Positions 1-8,615 of a DNA stretch of 64,000 nucleotides are shown here, piece after piece. Made by a program: the position numbers and the translations under genes. Under the pieces are notes generated by a model that was given only the letters and a program-made list of their open reading frames with translations, made no database searches and was not told the origin of the DNA. Origin of the DNA: Costus lasius. Lineage: Eukaryota > Streptophyta > Magnoliopsida > Zingiberales > Costaceae. How positions within the stretch are numbered: position 1 is the stretch's first letter; each line of letters begins with the position of its first letter. The stretch is from the NCBI GenBank assembly GCA_027563935.2, contig CM050449.1, forward strand, positions 72,940,556-73,004,555, given 5' to 3'.

Positions 1-2968
1 TCCTTAACCATGCCTTCACAGCCTGCATTTCAGGAATGTCATTTCCAATGATCAAGATATCATCGACGTAGAGGACTAGGAAAGTAATTACGCTCCCACT
101 AAACCTCTTATATACACACGGGTCATCTTCGTTCTTGATGAAACCAAATTCAGTGACTGATTCATCAAAACGAATATTCCAGCTTCTCGATGCTTGTTTA
201 AGTCCATAAATAGACTTCTTTAACTTGCATATCTTATGACGATCTGATGGATTAGTGAAACCCTCTGGTTGTGTCATATACACATCCTCATCCAGATTTC
301 CATTAAGGAAAGCTGTTTTCACATCCATTTGCCAAATCTCATAATCGTAATATGCAGCTATCGCGAAAAGAATCCGAATAGACTTGAACATAGCTACAGG
401 TGAGAAAGTTTCATCATAATCTATCCCGTAGATTTGTTTGAAACCTTTCGCAACTAGCCTGCCTTTATAGGTAACCACGTTACCATCCATGTCAATCTTC
501 TTCTTGAAGATCCACTTACAGCCTATAGGGATAACTCCCGGAGGCGGATCAACCAAATCCCAAACTTGGTTATCTGACATGGAGTCCATCTCGGCGCGCA
601 TAGCTTCAAGCCATCTCGCTGACTCCGGTCCACTGACCGCATCCGCATAAGTGAGGGGTTCATCATTATCAATGATGTAGACTCCGTCATAGCGCTCAGG
701 CTGTCGACGAATCCTTCCCGATCTTGGCGGTTCCCGTGATATCTGAGCCTCAGGTTGTTCAATAACCTGATCTACTGGCTCAGGCTCATCCAACTGTGCT
801 TGAGCACTTTGTCCTTCCTCTGGATTCTCATCCAGTTTTATTTCTCTCCCACTGGCCTCTTGCAGAAGAAACTCCTTCTCAAGAAAAATGGCCGTCCGAG
901 CAACAAATACCTTGTTCTCTTTGGGATCGTAGAAATAATAACCCTTAGTTTCCTTAGGGTAACCGACAAAGATACATTTGTCAGATCTGCTCTCTAGTTT
1001 CCCAGAGGCGAGCTTTTTGACATAAGCCTCGCAGCCCCAGATCCTGATAAATGTCAAGCCTGGCTGTTTCCCATACCATAATTCATATGGCGTCTTTGAA
1101 ACGGCCTTGGATGGCACTCGGTTTAGTACTTTTGCAGCTGTTTCCAGTGCAAAACCCCAAAAGGAGTATGGAAGAGTAGCCTGACTCATCATAGAACGAA
1201 CCATATCAAGTAACGTTCTATTTCTCCTCTCGGACACACCATTCCATTGCGGTGTTCCTGGCGGAGTGAGCTGTGAGATAATCCCACACTCCTTCAGATA
1301 GTCAGTAAACGTATGACTCAAGTATTCTCCACCTCGATCTGAGCGAAGTGCCTTGATATTTCGGCCTAGCTGATTCTGTACTTCATTCTTGAACTCTTTG
1401 AACTTGTCAAAAGATTCACTCTTATGTCTCATCAGATAGACATAGCCATACCTACTGAAATCATCAGTAAAGGTAATGAAGTACTGATAGCCACCTCTGG
1501 CATGTTTACTAAATGGCCCACACACATCACTGTGTATAAGGTCAAGTAAACCTGAAGCCCTTTGTCCTTTGTTAGGAAAAGGTGACTTCGTCATTTTGCC
1601 CATCAAACAAGCTTTGCATGTATCAATCTCCTTGTAAGAGAATGATCCCAGCAGTCCATGATCATGCAACCGCTTAATGCGTTTCTCGTTAATATGGCCT
1701 AAACGACTATGCCATAGCAAGGTGCTGTCATCAGCATTCTTGGCTTTCTTAATATCAATTTTCTGTATAGAACATTCCATGTCCAACATGTATAACCCAT
1801 TGTTAATTGAACCAGTTGCATAAACAATATTATCATAAGATAAGACACACTTTGAAGTATTGCATTCAAAGGAAAATCCCTTCCTGACAAGAGCAGGAAT
1901 GGAGATAATATTTTTAGTAATACTGGGAACAAAATAACAATTGTCTAGTTCCAATACAATTCCAGATGGTAAAGAAATGAAATAGTCTCCTACAGCAACA
2001 GCAGCAACCCGTGCCCCGTTTCCAACTCGTACGTCCACCTCATGCTGTCCCACCTGCCTTCTTCTCTTGAGTTCCTGTACATTTGAACAAATGTGAACTC
2101 CACATGCAGTGTCCAACACCCATGATATAGAAGAAGAAAACATGACCTCAGTCACATAGATACCTGAGCCAGAAGCGAAGCTTCCCCTCTTATCTCCTTG
2201 GAGCGCTTTACAGTCCTTTTTCCAGTGACCTAGCTGGCCACAGTGGAAACACCTGTATTCCATGGACCGCTTCACCTTCTGCTTCAGAGCCTTGCTGTAG
2301 CTCTTGACAGGGGCTTTGCCCTTCTTCCCCTTCTTCTTGTTCCTGGAAGGAACCATTAAGACAGAGGTCGAAGGCTTTCCCTTCAGAGTCTCCTCTGTAG
2401 TGAGGAGCATATTCAGCAGCTCTGCCGGAGTACAATCGATTTTGTTCATATTAAAGTTAATAATGAACGCGTCGAATGAAGGCGGGAGAGACTGCAGAAT
2501 AATATCCACAGCAAGCTCCTGGTTGATGGTATGCCCCAGTTTCTCTAGAGCCTCCTTGTGCCCAATCATCTTGAGCACGTGAGCTCCCACTGGGCTCCCT
2601 TCAGCCAGTTTGCTCTGAAAGAACAGCTTAGTCAAATTATAGCGTTCTGTCCTCGCCTGTGCAGCATACAGCATCTTGAGGTTCGCTATAATCTGTATAG
2701 CCGACATATCCTCATGCTGACGCTGCAGCGGTGGCGTCATAGACGCTAGCATCAGGCAAGCGACATCAATGCTATCATTGACGTGCTTTTCATAGGCTTC
2801 CCGAACCGCCCTTGCGGCGTTCGGAGCGGGCTGAGGCGGTATCGCCGTCTCGAGGACATACAGTTTCCTCTCTGCCTTGAGAACAATCTTAAGGTGTCCA
2901 AACCAGTCAGAGAAGTTTGGCCCAGCAAACTTCTCCCTTTCCAGTAGGGATCGCACATTGAAGTTCAT
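1..2968 (-). CDS. copia gag-pol polyprotein (gag, protease, integrase, RT start), partial
   Basis: The frame opens at the ATG at 2966-2968 (MNFNVRSLLEREKF) and, translated by eye, has no stop for 989 codons to the window edge. Domains in order: gag with a CX2CX4HX4C zinc knuckle (CFHCGQLGHWKKDC, near 2215-2256); protease with WVLDTACGVHIC (D-T-A at 2105-2113); integrase zinc finger (HSRLGH...CKAC) and a DDE core with D in IHSDVCGP, D in LRSDRGGEY and E in VSERRNR; then RT with QMDVKTAFLNG and the catalytic YVDDI at 56-70. The polyprotein would form virus-like particles and copy and integrate the element. The protease triad is D-T-A where most aspartic proteases have D-T/S-G. The open frame suggests a young copy. 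Confidence 0.93.
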   Translation of the reverse strand, partial: MNFNVRSLLEREKFAGPNFSDWFGHLKIVLKAERKLYVLETAIPPQPAPNAARAVREAYEKHVNDSIDVACLMLASMTPPLQRQHEDMSAIQIIANLKMLYAAQARTERYNLTKLFFQSKLAEGSPVGAHVLKMIGHKEALEKLGHTINQELAVDIILQSLPPSFDAFIINFNMNKIDCTPAELLNMLLTTEETLKGKPSTSVLMVPSRNKKKGKKGKAPVKSYSKALKQKVKRSMEYRCFHCGQLGHWKKDCKALQGDKRGSFASGSGIYVTEVMFSSSISWVLDTACGVHICSNVQELKRRRQVGQHEVDVRVGNGARVAAVAVGDYFISLPSGIVLELDNCYFVPSITKNIISIPALVRKGFSFECNTSKCVLSYDNIVYATGSINNGLYMLDMECSIQKIDIKKAKNADDSTLLWHSRLGHINEKRIKRLHDHGLLGSFSYKEIDTCKACLMGKMTKSPFPNKGQRASGLLDLIHSDVCGPFSKHARGGYQYFITFTDDFSRYGYVYLMRHKSESFDKFKEFKNEVQNQLGRNIKALRSDRGGEYLSHTFTDYLKECGIISQLTPPGTPQWNGVSERRNRTLLDMVRSMMSQATLPYSFWGFALETAAKVLNRVPSKAVSKTPYELWYGKQPGLTFIRIWGCEAYVKKLASGKLESRSDKCIFVGYPKETKGYYFYDPKENKVFVARTAIFLEKEFLLQEASGREIKLDENPEEGQSAQAQLDEPEPVDQVIEQPEAQISREPPRSGRIRRQPERYDGVYIIDNDEPLTYADAVSGPESARWLEAMRAEMDSMSDNQVWDLVDPPPGVIPIGCKWIFKKKIDMDGNVVTYKGRLVAKGFKQIYGIDYDETFSPVAMFKSIRILFAIAAYYDYEIWQMDVKTAFLNGNLDEDVYMTQPEGFTNPSDRHKICKLKKSIYGLKQASRSWNIRFDESVTEFGFIKNEDDPCVYKRFSGSVITFLVLYVDDILIIGNDIPEMQAVKAWLR

Positions 2969-4773
2969 GGTGTTCGTTGCTGCAGGTATCTACAACAATG
3001 CAAGAACAGCAAGGTCAGTATCAATGTTAAGAATCAATCAGGACTTAAGAAAGATTCTTTTTCTCACTATTTTATCTGACTGAAAAATCCATTAAACAGT
3101 CCGAAAGAGTAAAACACTCTTTTAGTGAGATGGGATCCAGATTTCATACTTGGTCTCCGCGTCCCGCTCAGGCGAGATAAGATGCACAGAGAGTACAAGC
3201 ACTAATCTCTGGTAGGCTGTCCCAGCCAATCGCCAACCCGTGCGATTCCCCTTCATCTGGGCAATCCAGCAGACTGTGCCAACTGAGTTGGTACAACACA
3301 GTCTCTGATCCCACAGATGGCTGCCTCCATGTGCTACCATATGCACCACATATGTAGCCTACATGGTCAAGCTGACCCGACCTACTCCCTGGACCACCAT
3401 GTGCTATGCTGAGCAACGAGAAGGGATAAATCCCTACTCTGTAACACACAGGTGTAATCCCACACCGTCTGAAGATAGATGGACGTGCCCACTGAGTGGG
3501 TACAACACGGCTCCAACGATAGTCAGAACAGTGAGGTTTCGCGTCAGAAGGCTTACGAGCTTGATATTTTAGCGTTGGATTTTAACGGTCTTTTATCTTC
3601 CTTACTATCAAGCAATTCCTATGGTGATAGCAGAAGATAAACTAATCATGCAATTCTAATATTTAAACAATAAATAAAAGAAAGCATGAATCTTATGTGG
3701 TAAAAGCCCATAGCCCTAGTAAGACCTTAATTTAACTTAAGTCTTGACTTGCTTTTGCTTCATGGGGCTTTTGCTGCTCATCTGGCCCAAACCAGGGCCC
3801 AAGCGCCAACTGCAGTACAGGTGCGCCCACCAGGTAAACGCGCTTGGTCCCAGAGTCGAACCCTGGACCTCCCACCTGGTCTAGCCACTGCTGCATGCGC
3901 CTCTGCCAAGTGTGCTCTGTGCTCTTGTCTAATTAAATTACAAATTTAACTATCTAGACAAGATTGACACGCAGGTCAATTACACATTATAAATTAATTA
4001 AACTGTGATTCGCAGATCACAAAAATAAAAATTAATTTACAATTAATTCCCAGGCACGCAGGCCCCAGCACAGCACACATTAAGAACGGGCAGCCCACAT
4101 AAGAATAAATAGACAAACACATGGCATCAATCAACATGTGATCCAGTCATTAAAATAAAATTTTCGAAAAACCCCATGGGCATCAATTTTATTTTGCTTA
4201 TATGCCCTACAACCTTACAACGGTCCATTACTAGGGATCCACTCATCCAACCTAGTCAGATCCACTGCCCTTACATGCACCAAGTCCTAACTGACTTGAG
4301 TCGACCATAAGGTCAACCATGCATGCGCCAGGGCTGAACAACCACAATGAGGTCTGGCAAGCGGGTGTGACCCCGGGCCTAACTCATGTGCGTTCATGGG
4401 TTGCCTCAATCAGACATCGCTACACGCCTGTCTGCAGCCGACCTGTAGCCACCACGTGCTTGCGCACAGGTGCTACCTGGTCAACCCATCAAGGCTGTCA
4501 GATGGTCTGATCAGACTTTTGGATCCAACCTAGGGGGTGACTTCAACCCTAATAACCCGTCTAAGGGTTTACTGCAAGGCCTTAGATCTAATAATGTCGC
4601 GCAAGTGAAATGGTTTTTAAAACATAACATCATGCGCCAACAACATGCGCCAAGGAAACATACATATAGTTTCGGATATGCAAACTTAACATGTAAGTTT
4701 TCGCATGGTGAAGATCTAAGCATACAAATGAATACATGGATCACACAGCAATCATATGATCATATAAAACTCG
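2969..4773 (-). other. copia-1 untranslated leader
   Basis: This is 1.8 kb between PBS and gag without a convincing ORF. The part near 3040-3600 is recognisably similar to 58840-59400, the leader of another copia copy (shared phrases such as tttctcactattttat and tagtgagatgggatcc), so it is a conserved leader of related copia families. A stretch near 3838-3880 resembles a pol III B box read on the minus strand, without a cloverleaf. Confidence 0.7.
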
Positions 4774-4785
4774 GCTCTGATACCA
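4774..4785 (-). promoter_or_regulatory. primer-binding site of copia-1 (initiator tRNA-Met)
   Basis: Plus-strand GCTCTGATACCA is the complement of TGGTATCAGAGC, the standard plant copia PBS that pairs with the 3' end of initiator tRNA-Met. Two bases (AT) separate it from the LTR end at 4788. It fixes the element's orientation and the inner LTR boundary. Confidence 0.95.
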
Positions 4786-4787
4786 AT

Positions 4788-6465
4788 TGTAGGGACCCCT
4801 AGACAAGGGGGTCGAAACCCTAATAGGTGGCGCAACAATGTCTCTAGCGGAATCTAGGGCTTCTAATAGATCTTTATATGTCATATAATCAACTTTAGTA
4901 TGATTGAATAGAAGAAACGAATTCATACCATAGCCATTTCAAGATGGCGCCTTGGAAGCAAAAGTTGCAAGCGCCTCTTCTCCAAAGTCTCGCACACAAG
5001 ATGAACAATGTGCTTCTTCCTTGGTGCTCCTTGTGCTAGCAAGGTTCCAAGGTTGTCTTGCCGAATGGAAAGGAAAGGAGATGATGATTTCTTCTCTTGG
5101 CCGAATCCTCCTCAACGTCAAAGCGTCGCCACACACGAAAAACGTTAAGAGGAATAATCCCGAGTGGCGAGAATAGAGAGCACTCTATTCGGTCGTGAAC
5201 CATCTCCAAGTGGAGATCATGGTTACTAAAAATAGCAACCACGCATCGCCCCAACGTTCACGCCAAGTGAACATGTCGCCACACCTTGAACCATGCGCTC
5301 ATTTCATGAGCCGGTTCAATTTTGGTTCGGTTTAAGAACCAATCAAGCCAAGCAATCAAGTCTAGATCTCAAATAAACCCTAAGGCTCCAGATCTAACCG
5401 TTCATCTCTTGATGCTTCTGATCTGACCAATCTAGCATCCATTCTCTCGATCGAAGCTTACCGATCTCAAGCCCCAATCAATCAAACATGATCAGACTAG
5501 ATCTCACTTACAATCAGAGATAAAAACCTTTTAAACTGAACCTAACCAATTCAGTCCACTCGATCTGACTTAAGTAAGCCATATCATCAAATTGTGCGAC
5601 CCTGAGGGTTTCCTTTAAATGTCGGTAACGATAACTCACGTTATCATGATCAGTGAGGGGTATCTAGCAACACATCACCGTCTCCCGATATAAAAGAAAT
5701 AAGTCTTCCAAGACTACACCCAAAAACAACACAAGTGTGAATCAACTCACAAGGCATGCATACTTCCTTTGCCACTGGATTGTTCTTATTGGACAAGCGT
5801 GTCAAGCTTGTAATTCCAATATGATGAGCATGATTAGATCAGATGAACACTGTCATCTGGGTATGGCCATACACTTTTTCAATCATCTCATCCAGGGGGC
5901 CCCTTTAGAACATCACACTCCTTAAACAAGGAGACGGCAATCCTATGTCTATCACTAGTGCCCTAACCTGACTCAAGCTCATTATCCAAGATAGTCTATA
6001 ATCATTATGTTTCAAATGACATTGAACTACCTCAAAACAATGACAATCATCATTTAGAAAACACAAGTGATCTCAAGTCAGAGGAAATGTGCCACTTGTC
6101 ATATACAAGGAATATTCACATTGTGACAAGCAATTGAATATCCTAGTAGGGTCTGTCCAGCACATCCAATGTACCCATGAGTCTACATCTTATTCCATGC
6201 TCGAAGCATCCTATAAGATTAGAACACATATTAGTCTTAACCATATCAAGGCTGTCTCATGTTCACCAAGATACATCGACTAAGGACTTAACTGCATGTC
6301 AGCCCAGCTGAACAGCTTTGAGACATTATTCAGAAGAACATATATTGCAGCAGACAATGTAGCTAACTGAATAATAACCATGCCTTTATAAACATAAACG
6401 TTTATTACACGATACTGTTACAATCCCAAGGCCTCAAACATTAGGCTTAAGGGCATACCCCAACA
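4788..6465 (-). repeat. 5' LTR of copia-1 (1678 bp)
   Basis: Bounded on the plus strand by TGTAGGG (next to the PBS) and CCCCAACA; read as minus strand it starts TGTTGGGGTATGCCC and ends CCCTACA. It aligns over its whole length with the solo LTR at 27772-29447 on the opposite strand, which has the same start and nearly the same length (1676 bp). Confidence 0.93.
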
Positions 6466-6576
6466 TATATGGCTGCTTCTAAGCAGCCAAAGAAGCTGTT
6501 TGGATAAGGAAGTTCATTTCTAAACTTTAGGTGGTTCCAAGTGCAATGGATCCCATTGAGCTCTACTGTGACAATA
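6466..6576. other. unassigned junction between copia-1 LTR and element A
   Basis: After the candidate copia TSD (TATAT, 6466-6470) come about 105 bp matching neither the copia LTR nor the 5' end of element A's other LTR. Element A's LTR homology starts near 6577, so about 145 bp of its LTR start are missing here. Confidence 0.5.
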
Positions 6577-6702
6577 TTTTTCATATTTTTCAAGAGAAAA
6601 GGCACTATTTAAGGCATTTTCAAGCAAAATCAAATACATGGAAGAGTTACCATCATCAAGAGGAGATCACCCAAGAAATTTTATGCAAAACGGAGCAACT
6701 CA

Positions 6703-7073
6703 GCAAATTACGGCAGTGCTGTAATCCATTTTACGGTACCGTAATTTCAGACAGTACGATAAAATCCGAGCCCTGCCGTATTTTAAAGAATTTTCGAATA
6801 GAAAGTTTTCTAGATTTTACGGCACTGCCGTAAACCAATTTACGGTACCGTATTTCAAAGCGCTTCAGAATAGAGACTTTGCCTGATTTTACGGCACCAC
6901 CGTAAGGGATTACACGGTACCGTATTTTTCGGACAATTTCGAACAGAGAGTTCAGTCGATTTTACGCCACTACCGTAAACTAGATTACGGTGTTGTATTC
7001 CCCAGATGACATCAGAACAGAAGACTCGATCGATTTTACGGCAGTGCCGTGAACTATTACACTACCGTAATTC
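6703..7073 (+). repeat. ACGG/CCGT palindromic array in 5' LTR of A
   Basis: About five degenerate units of roughly 72 bp. Each holds two self-complementary cores, TTTTACGGCACTGCCGTAA (imperfect centre) and TTACGGTACCGTAA (perfect), then a spacer resembling CAGAACAGAGAGTTCAG. Equivalent arrays occur in every LTR of this group in the window and at 14358-14792 and 37379-37740. The role is unknown; in RNA the cores could fold or pair between molecules. Confidence 0.9.
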
Positions 7074-7440
7074 TGGTTTTGAACGCGACGCCCAGGTCAA
7101 TTTCCACGCCCGATTCTTGCAGAGATGATTGCGGACGATTCAGGGCTTTATATTAGACGCCGTAAGAAGCAACAAGGGAGTTTTGGAAGAGGGGAGCACG
7201 CACCGACGGAAAGCCCCAATTTTGATCCACTGTCGAGGGAGAAATCATCATCCATGCCGCTGCCTAGGGTTTCACCACCGTGCTCGATCCAGACGATCGC
7301 CGACCATGATTTTTATACTGAAGCTTCATCTGAAGGAGGAGACAATGTGCCAGAAGTTTCAGACAGAGAGGAGATCAATTGAAGGAGAAATCAAGGAAAG
7401 AAGAGGCGCCGACACTATTCATCGCCTCAAATTGGAAATT

Positions 7441-7466
7441 ATGGCTGTGAAATACTTCACAGCCAT
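7441..7466 (+). promoter_or_regulatory. 11-bp inverted repeat in 5' LTR of A
   Basis: ATGGCTGTGAA (7441-7451), loop ATAC, TTCACAGCCAT (7456-7466). The same place in the 3' LTR (19187-19212) and in element B (24338-24363) reads ACGGCTGTGAA/TTCACAGCCGT, so the one pair that differs changes on both arms. Function unknown; a hairpin in the LTR transcript or a dimeric protein site are both possible. Confidence 0.75.
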
Positions 7467-7869
7467 GGTGTATTTTCTAAACTTCTCCTTTACTTTGATT
7501 TTCGATCTTCTGAAACCATGGAATTCTGTAACTCCTTTACCATGATAGCTTAAACTACTCTTGGGACATGGGGGAGTAGTTCACTTAATTTCCAATGACT
7601 AGATAACTATTTTTTATATATTTCGTTGCATTTAATCATAGCATGATGATTTTGCTCATGTGATAATTGTGCTTAGACTCTCTATAAGTCCATGTTATTA
7701 ATTATGTTCTTAGAATTTTCGCTATTGTCTGAAAGGTAATTGCTTGAGAATTTGGAACCCTAGAATTGCATGTTAGGAACCCTTCCTTAGGTTTGATCCA
7801 ACTTGATCTGTTGTAGTAGAATTATTGCCATGATTATAACATGAATCTATAGATCGAGTCTATTTGTCA

Positions 7870-8120
7870 AACGTGGAGATCTTGCACGAAAGTGAGGATT
7901 GGAACGTTGCAGATCCATGAGTAAAATTAGTGTCGAGGCTCGAATGCGCGAAAGTGATCCTTGAGCTTCCGCTAGAGATTATCAACCTAGAATTTAGATG
8001 CATGAAAGTGATCCTTGAGTTCATAGATTGATAATTTACTTATCTTCAACGTTGGGACAAATCTTGCGCGAAAGCGAAGATAAATCCCTGCGTGATTGTT
8101 TGCACGAGAGTGAAACAATC
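7870..8120 (+). promoter_or_regulatory. array of five GNRA-tetraloop hairpins in 5' LTR of A
   Basis: Five stem-loops of one design. H1 7870-7908: outer AACGT/ACGTT, then ATCTT/AGGAT, bulged G, CAC-GAAA-GTG. H2 7938-7966: GCTC/GAGC, 3' TT bulge, GAAT/ATCC, bulged G, CGC-GAAA-GTG. H3 7990-8022: same plan. H4 8054-8088: GGGA/TCCC, ATCTT/AAGAT, bulged G, CGC-GAAA-GCG. H5 8094-8120: GATTGTTT/AAACAATC, bulged G, CAC-GAGA-GTG. The position about 350-600 bp before the LTR end would fit the transcribed R/U5 part and leader. Other LTRs keep the folds with paired changes. The role is inferred only: packaging or dimerisation signal, or translation control. Confidence 0.8.
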
Positions 8121-8397
8121 CTTTTATTAGGTAAATTGTATCTTCATCATGATAAAATTAAATTGACGAAATCCTTTTTCATATCTAGTCATAAAAGTTA
8201 AGTGAACGAAACCCTAGTCCCAGCTTTCTCTCCGACAGTTTTCTTTCGTGTGTTTGCGATATTTGCTTGACTTTCATTCGATTGCCTAGATAGTGAAAAA
8301 TCAATTATTCAGTACTTGACAACGTAGGTCCCTGTGGATTCGATACTCTCTTTATTACTTCGTGTACCCATGCACTTGCGGGATAACAACAAGTTTT

Positions 8398-8492
8398 TGG
8401 CGCCGTTACCGGGGATTAGTCCAAAGTATATGCTTGTCAAACTTGTAGTGTTACCTTACGGTACAACAAGTTTTTGGCGCCGTTGTCGGGGA
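8398..8492 (+). promoter_or_regulatory. duplicated tRNA-Asp primer-binding site of element A
   Basis: Two PBS copies 77 bp apart: inner 8398-8415 (TGGCGCCGTTACCGGGGA) and outer 8475-8492 (TGGCGCCGTTGTCGGGGA). Each differs by one base from TGGCGCCGTTGCCGGGGA, the complement of the plant tRNA-Asp 3' end. Both are preceded by ACAACAAGTTT. The inner copy is also present in the 3' LTR (20144-20161), followed by the same 50-odd bases and a terminal ACAACA, so it now belongs to the LTR. The outer copy is probably the working PBS. Confidence 0.85.
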
Positions 8493-8615
8493 CCTTAGTT
8501 TTGTCAATATTGAAGATATTGAGATTATTGCTAGACTAGGTTTTTATTTACTATTTTTTATTTTGTTTCTGTTATTTTCTATTTTTCTTGAAATCACTTG
8601 ATCGATTTACTTTGC

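Larger units (their letters stand above)
1..6465 (-). mobile_element. Ty1/copia element copia-1, 5' portion (runs off left edge)
   Basis: A copia element on the minus strand: LTR (4788-6465), 2-bp spacer, tRNA-Met PBS (4774-4785), a 1.8-kb leader and gag-pol reaching the window edge inside reverse transcriptase. RNase H and the 3' LTR lie outside. The domain order (protease, integrase, RT) is the copia order. The 5 bp beyond the LTR (6466-6470, TATAT) is the candidate TSD, but its partner is off-window. A solo LTR of the same family lies at 27772-29447. I do not assign a finer copia lineage. Confidence 0.92.
6577..8468 (+). repeat. 5' LTR of element A (5'-truncated)
   Basis: It matches the 3' LTR at 18209-20214 throughout, with scattered differences, but lacks roughly the first 145 bp. 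It ends in ACAACA (8463-8468), directly before AGTTT and the outer PBS. Inside are the ACGG palindromic array (6703-7073), an 11-bp inverted repeat (7441-7466), the hairpin run (7870-8120) and a PBS-like copy (8398-8415). Short open frames here (for example 7125-7545) are not conserved between LTR copies. Confidence 0.9.

Noticed and set aside
3122..3572. Frames of 69-93 codons in the copia leader
   Set aside because: Both strands open by chance, no domain, region matches a noncoding leader in another copy.
3838..3880. tRNA or SINE-like B box (GGTTCGACTC on the minus strand)
   Set aside because: No cloverleaf, no clear A box at the right distance, no tail or TSD.
6703..7073. Regularly spaced repeats resembling a CRISPR array
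   Set aside because: Units are degenerate tandem copies including the spacers, lie in plant LTRs and have no cas genes.
7125..7545. Open frames of 85 and 138 codons in the 5' LTR of A
   Set aside because: The 3' LTR copy does not conserve the longer frame, and the region is LTR leader; no domain seen.
8475..8492. tRNA-Asp gene
   Set aside because: Only the 18-nt complement of the tRNA 3' end is present; it is a primer-binding site.
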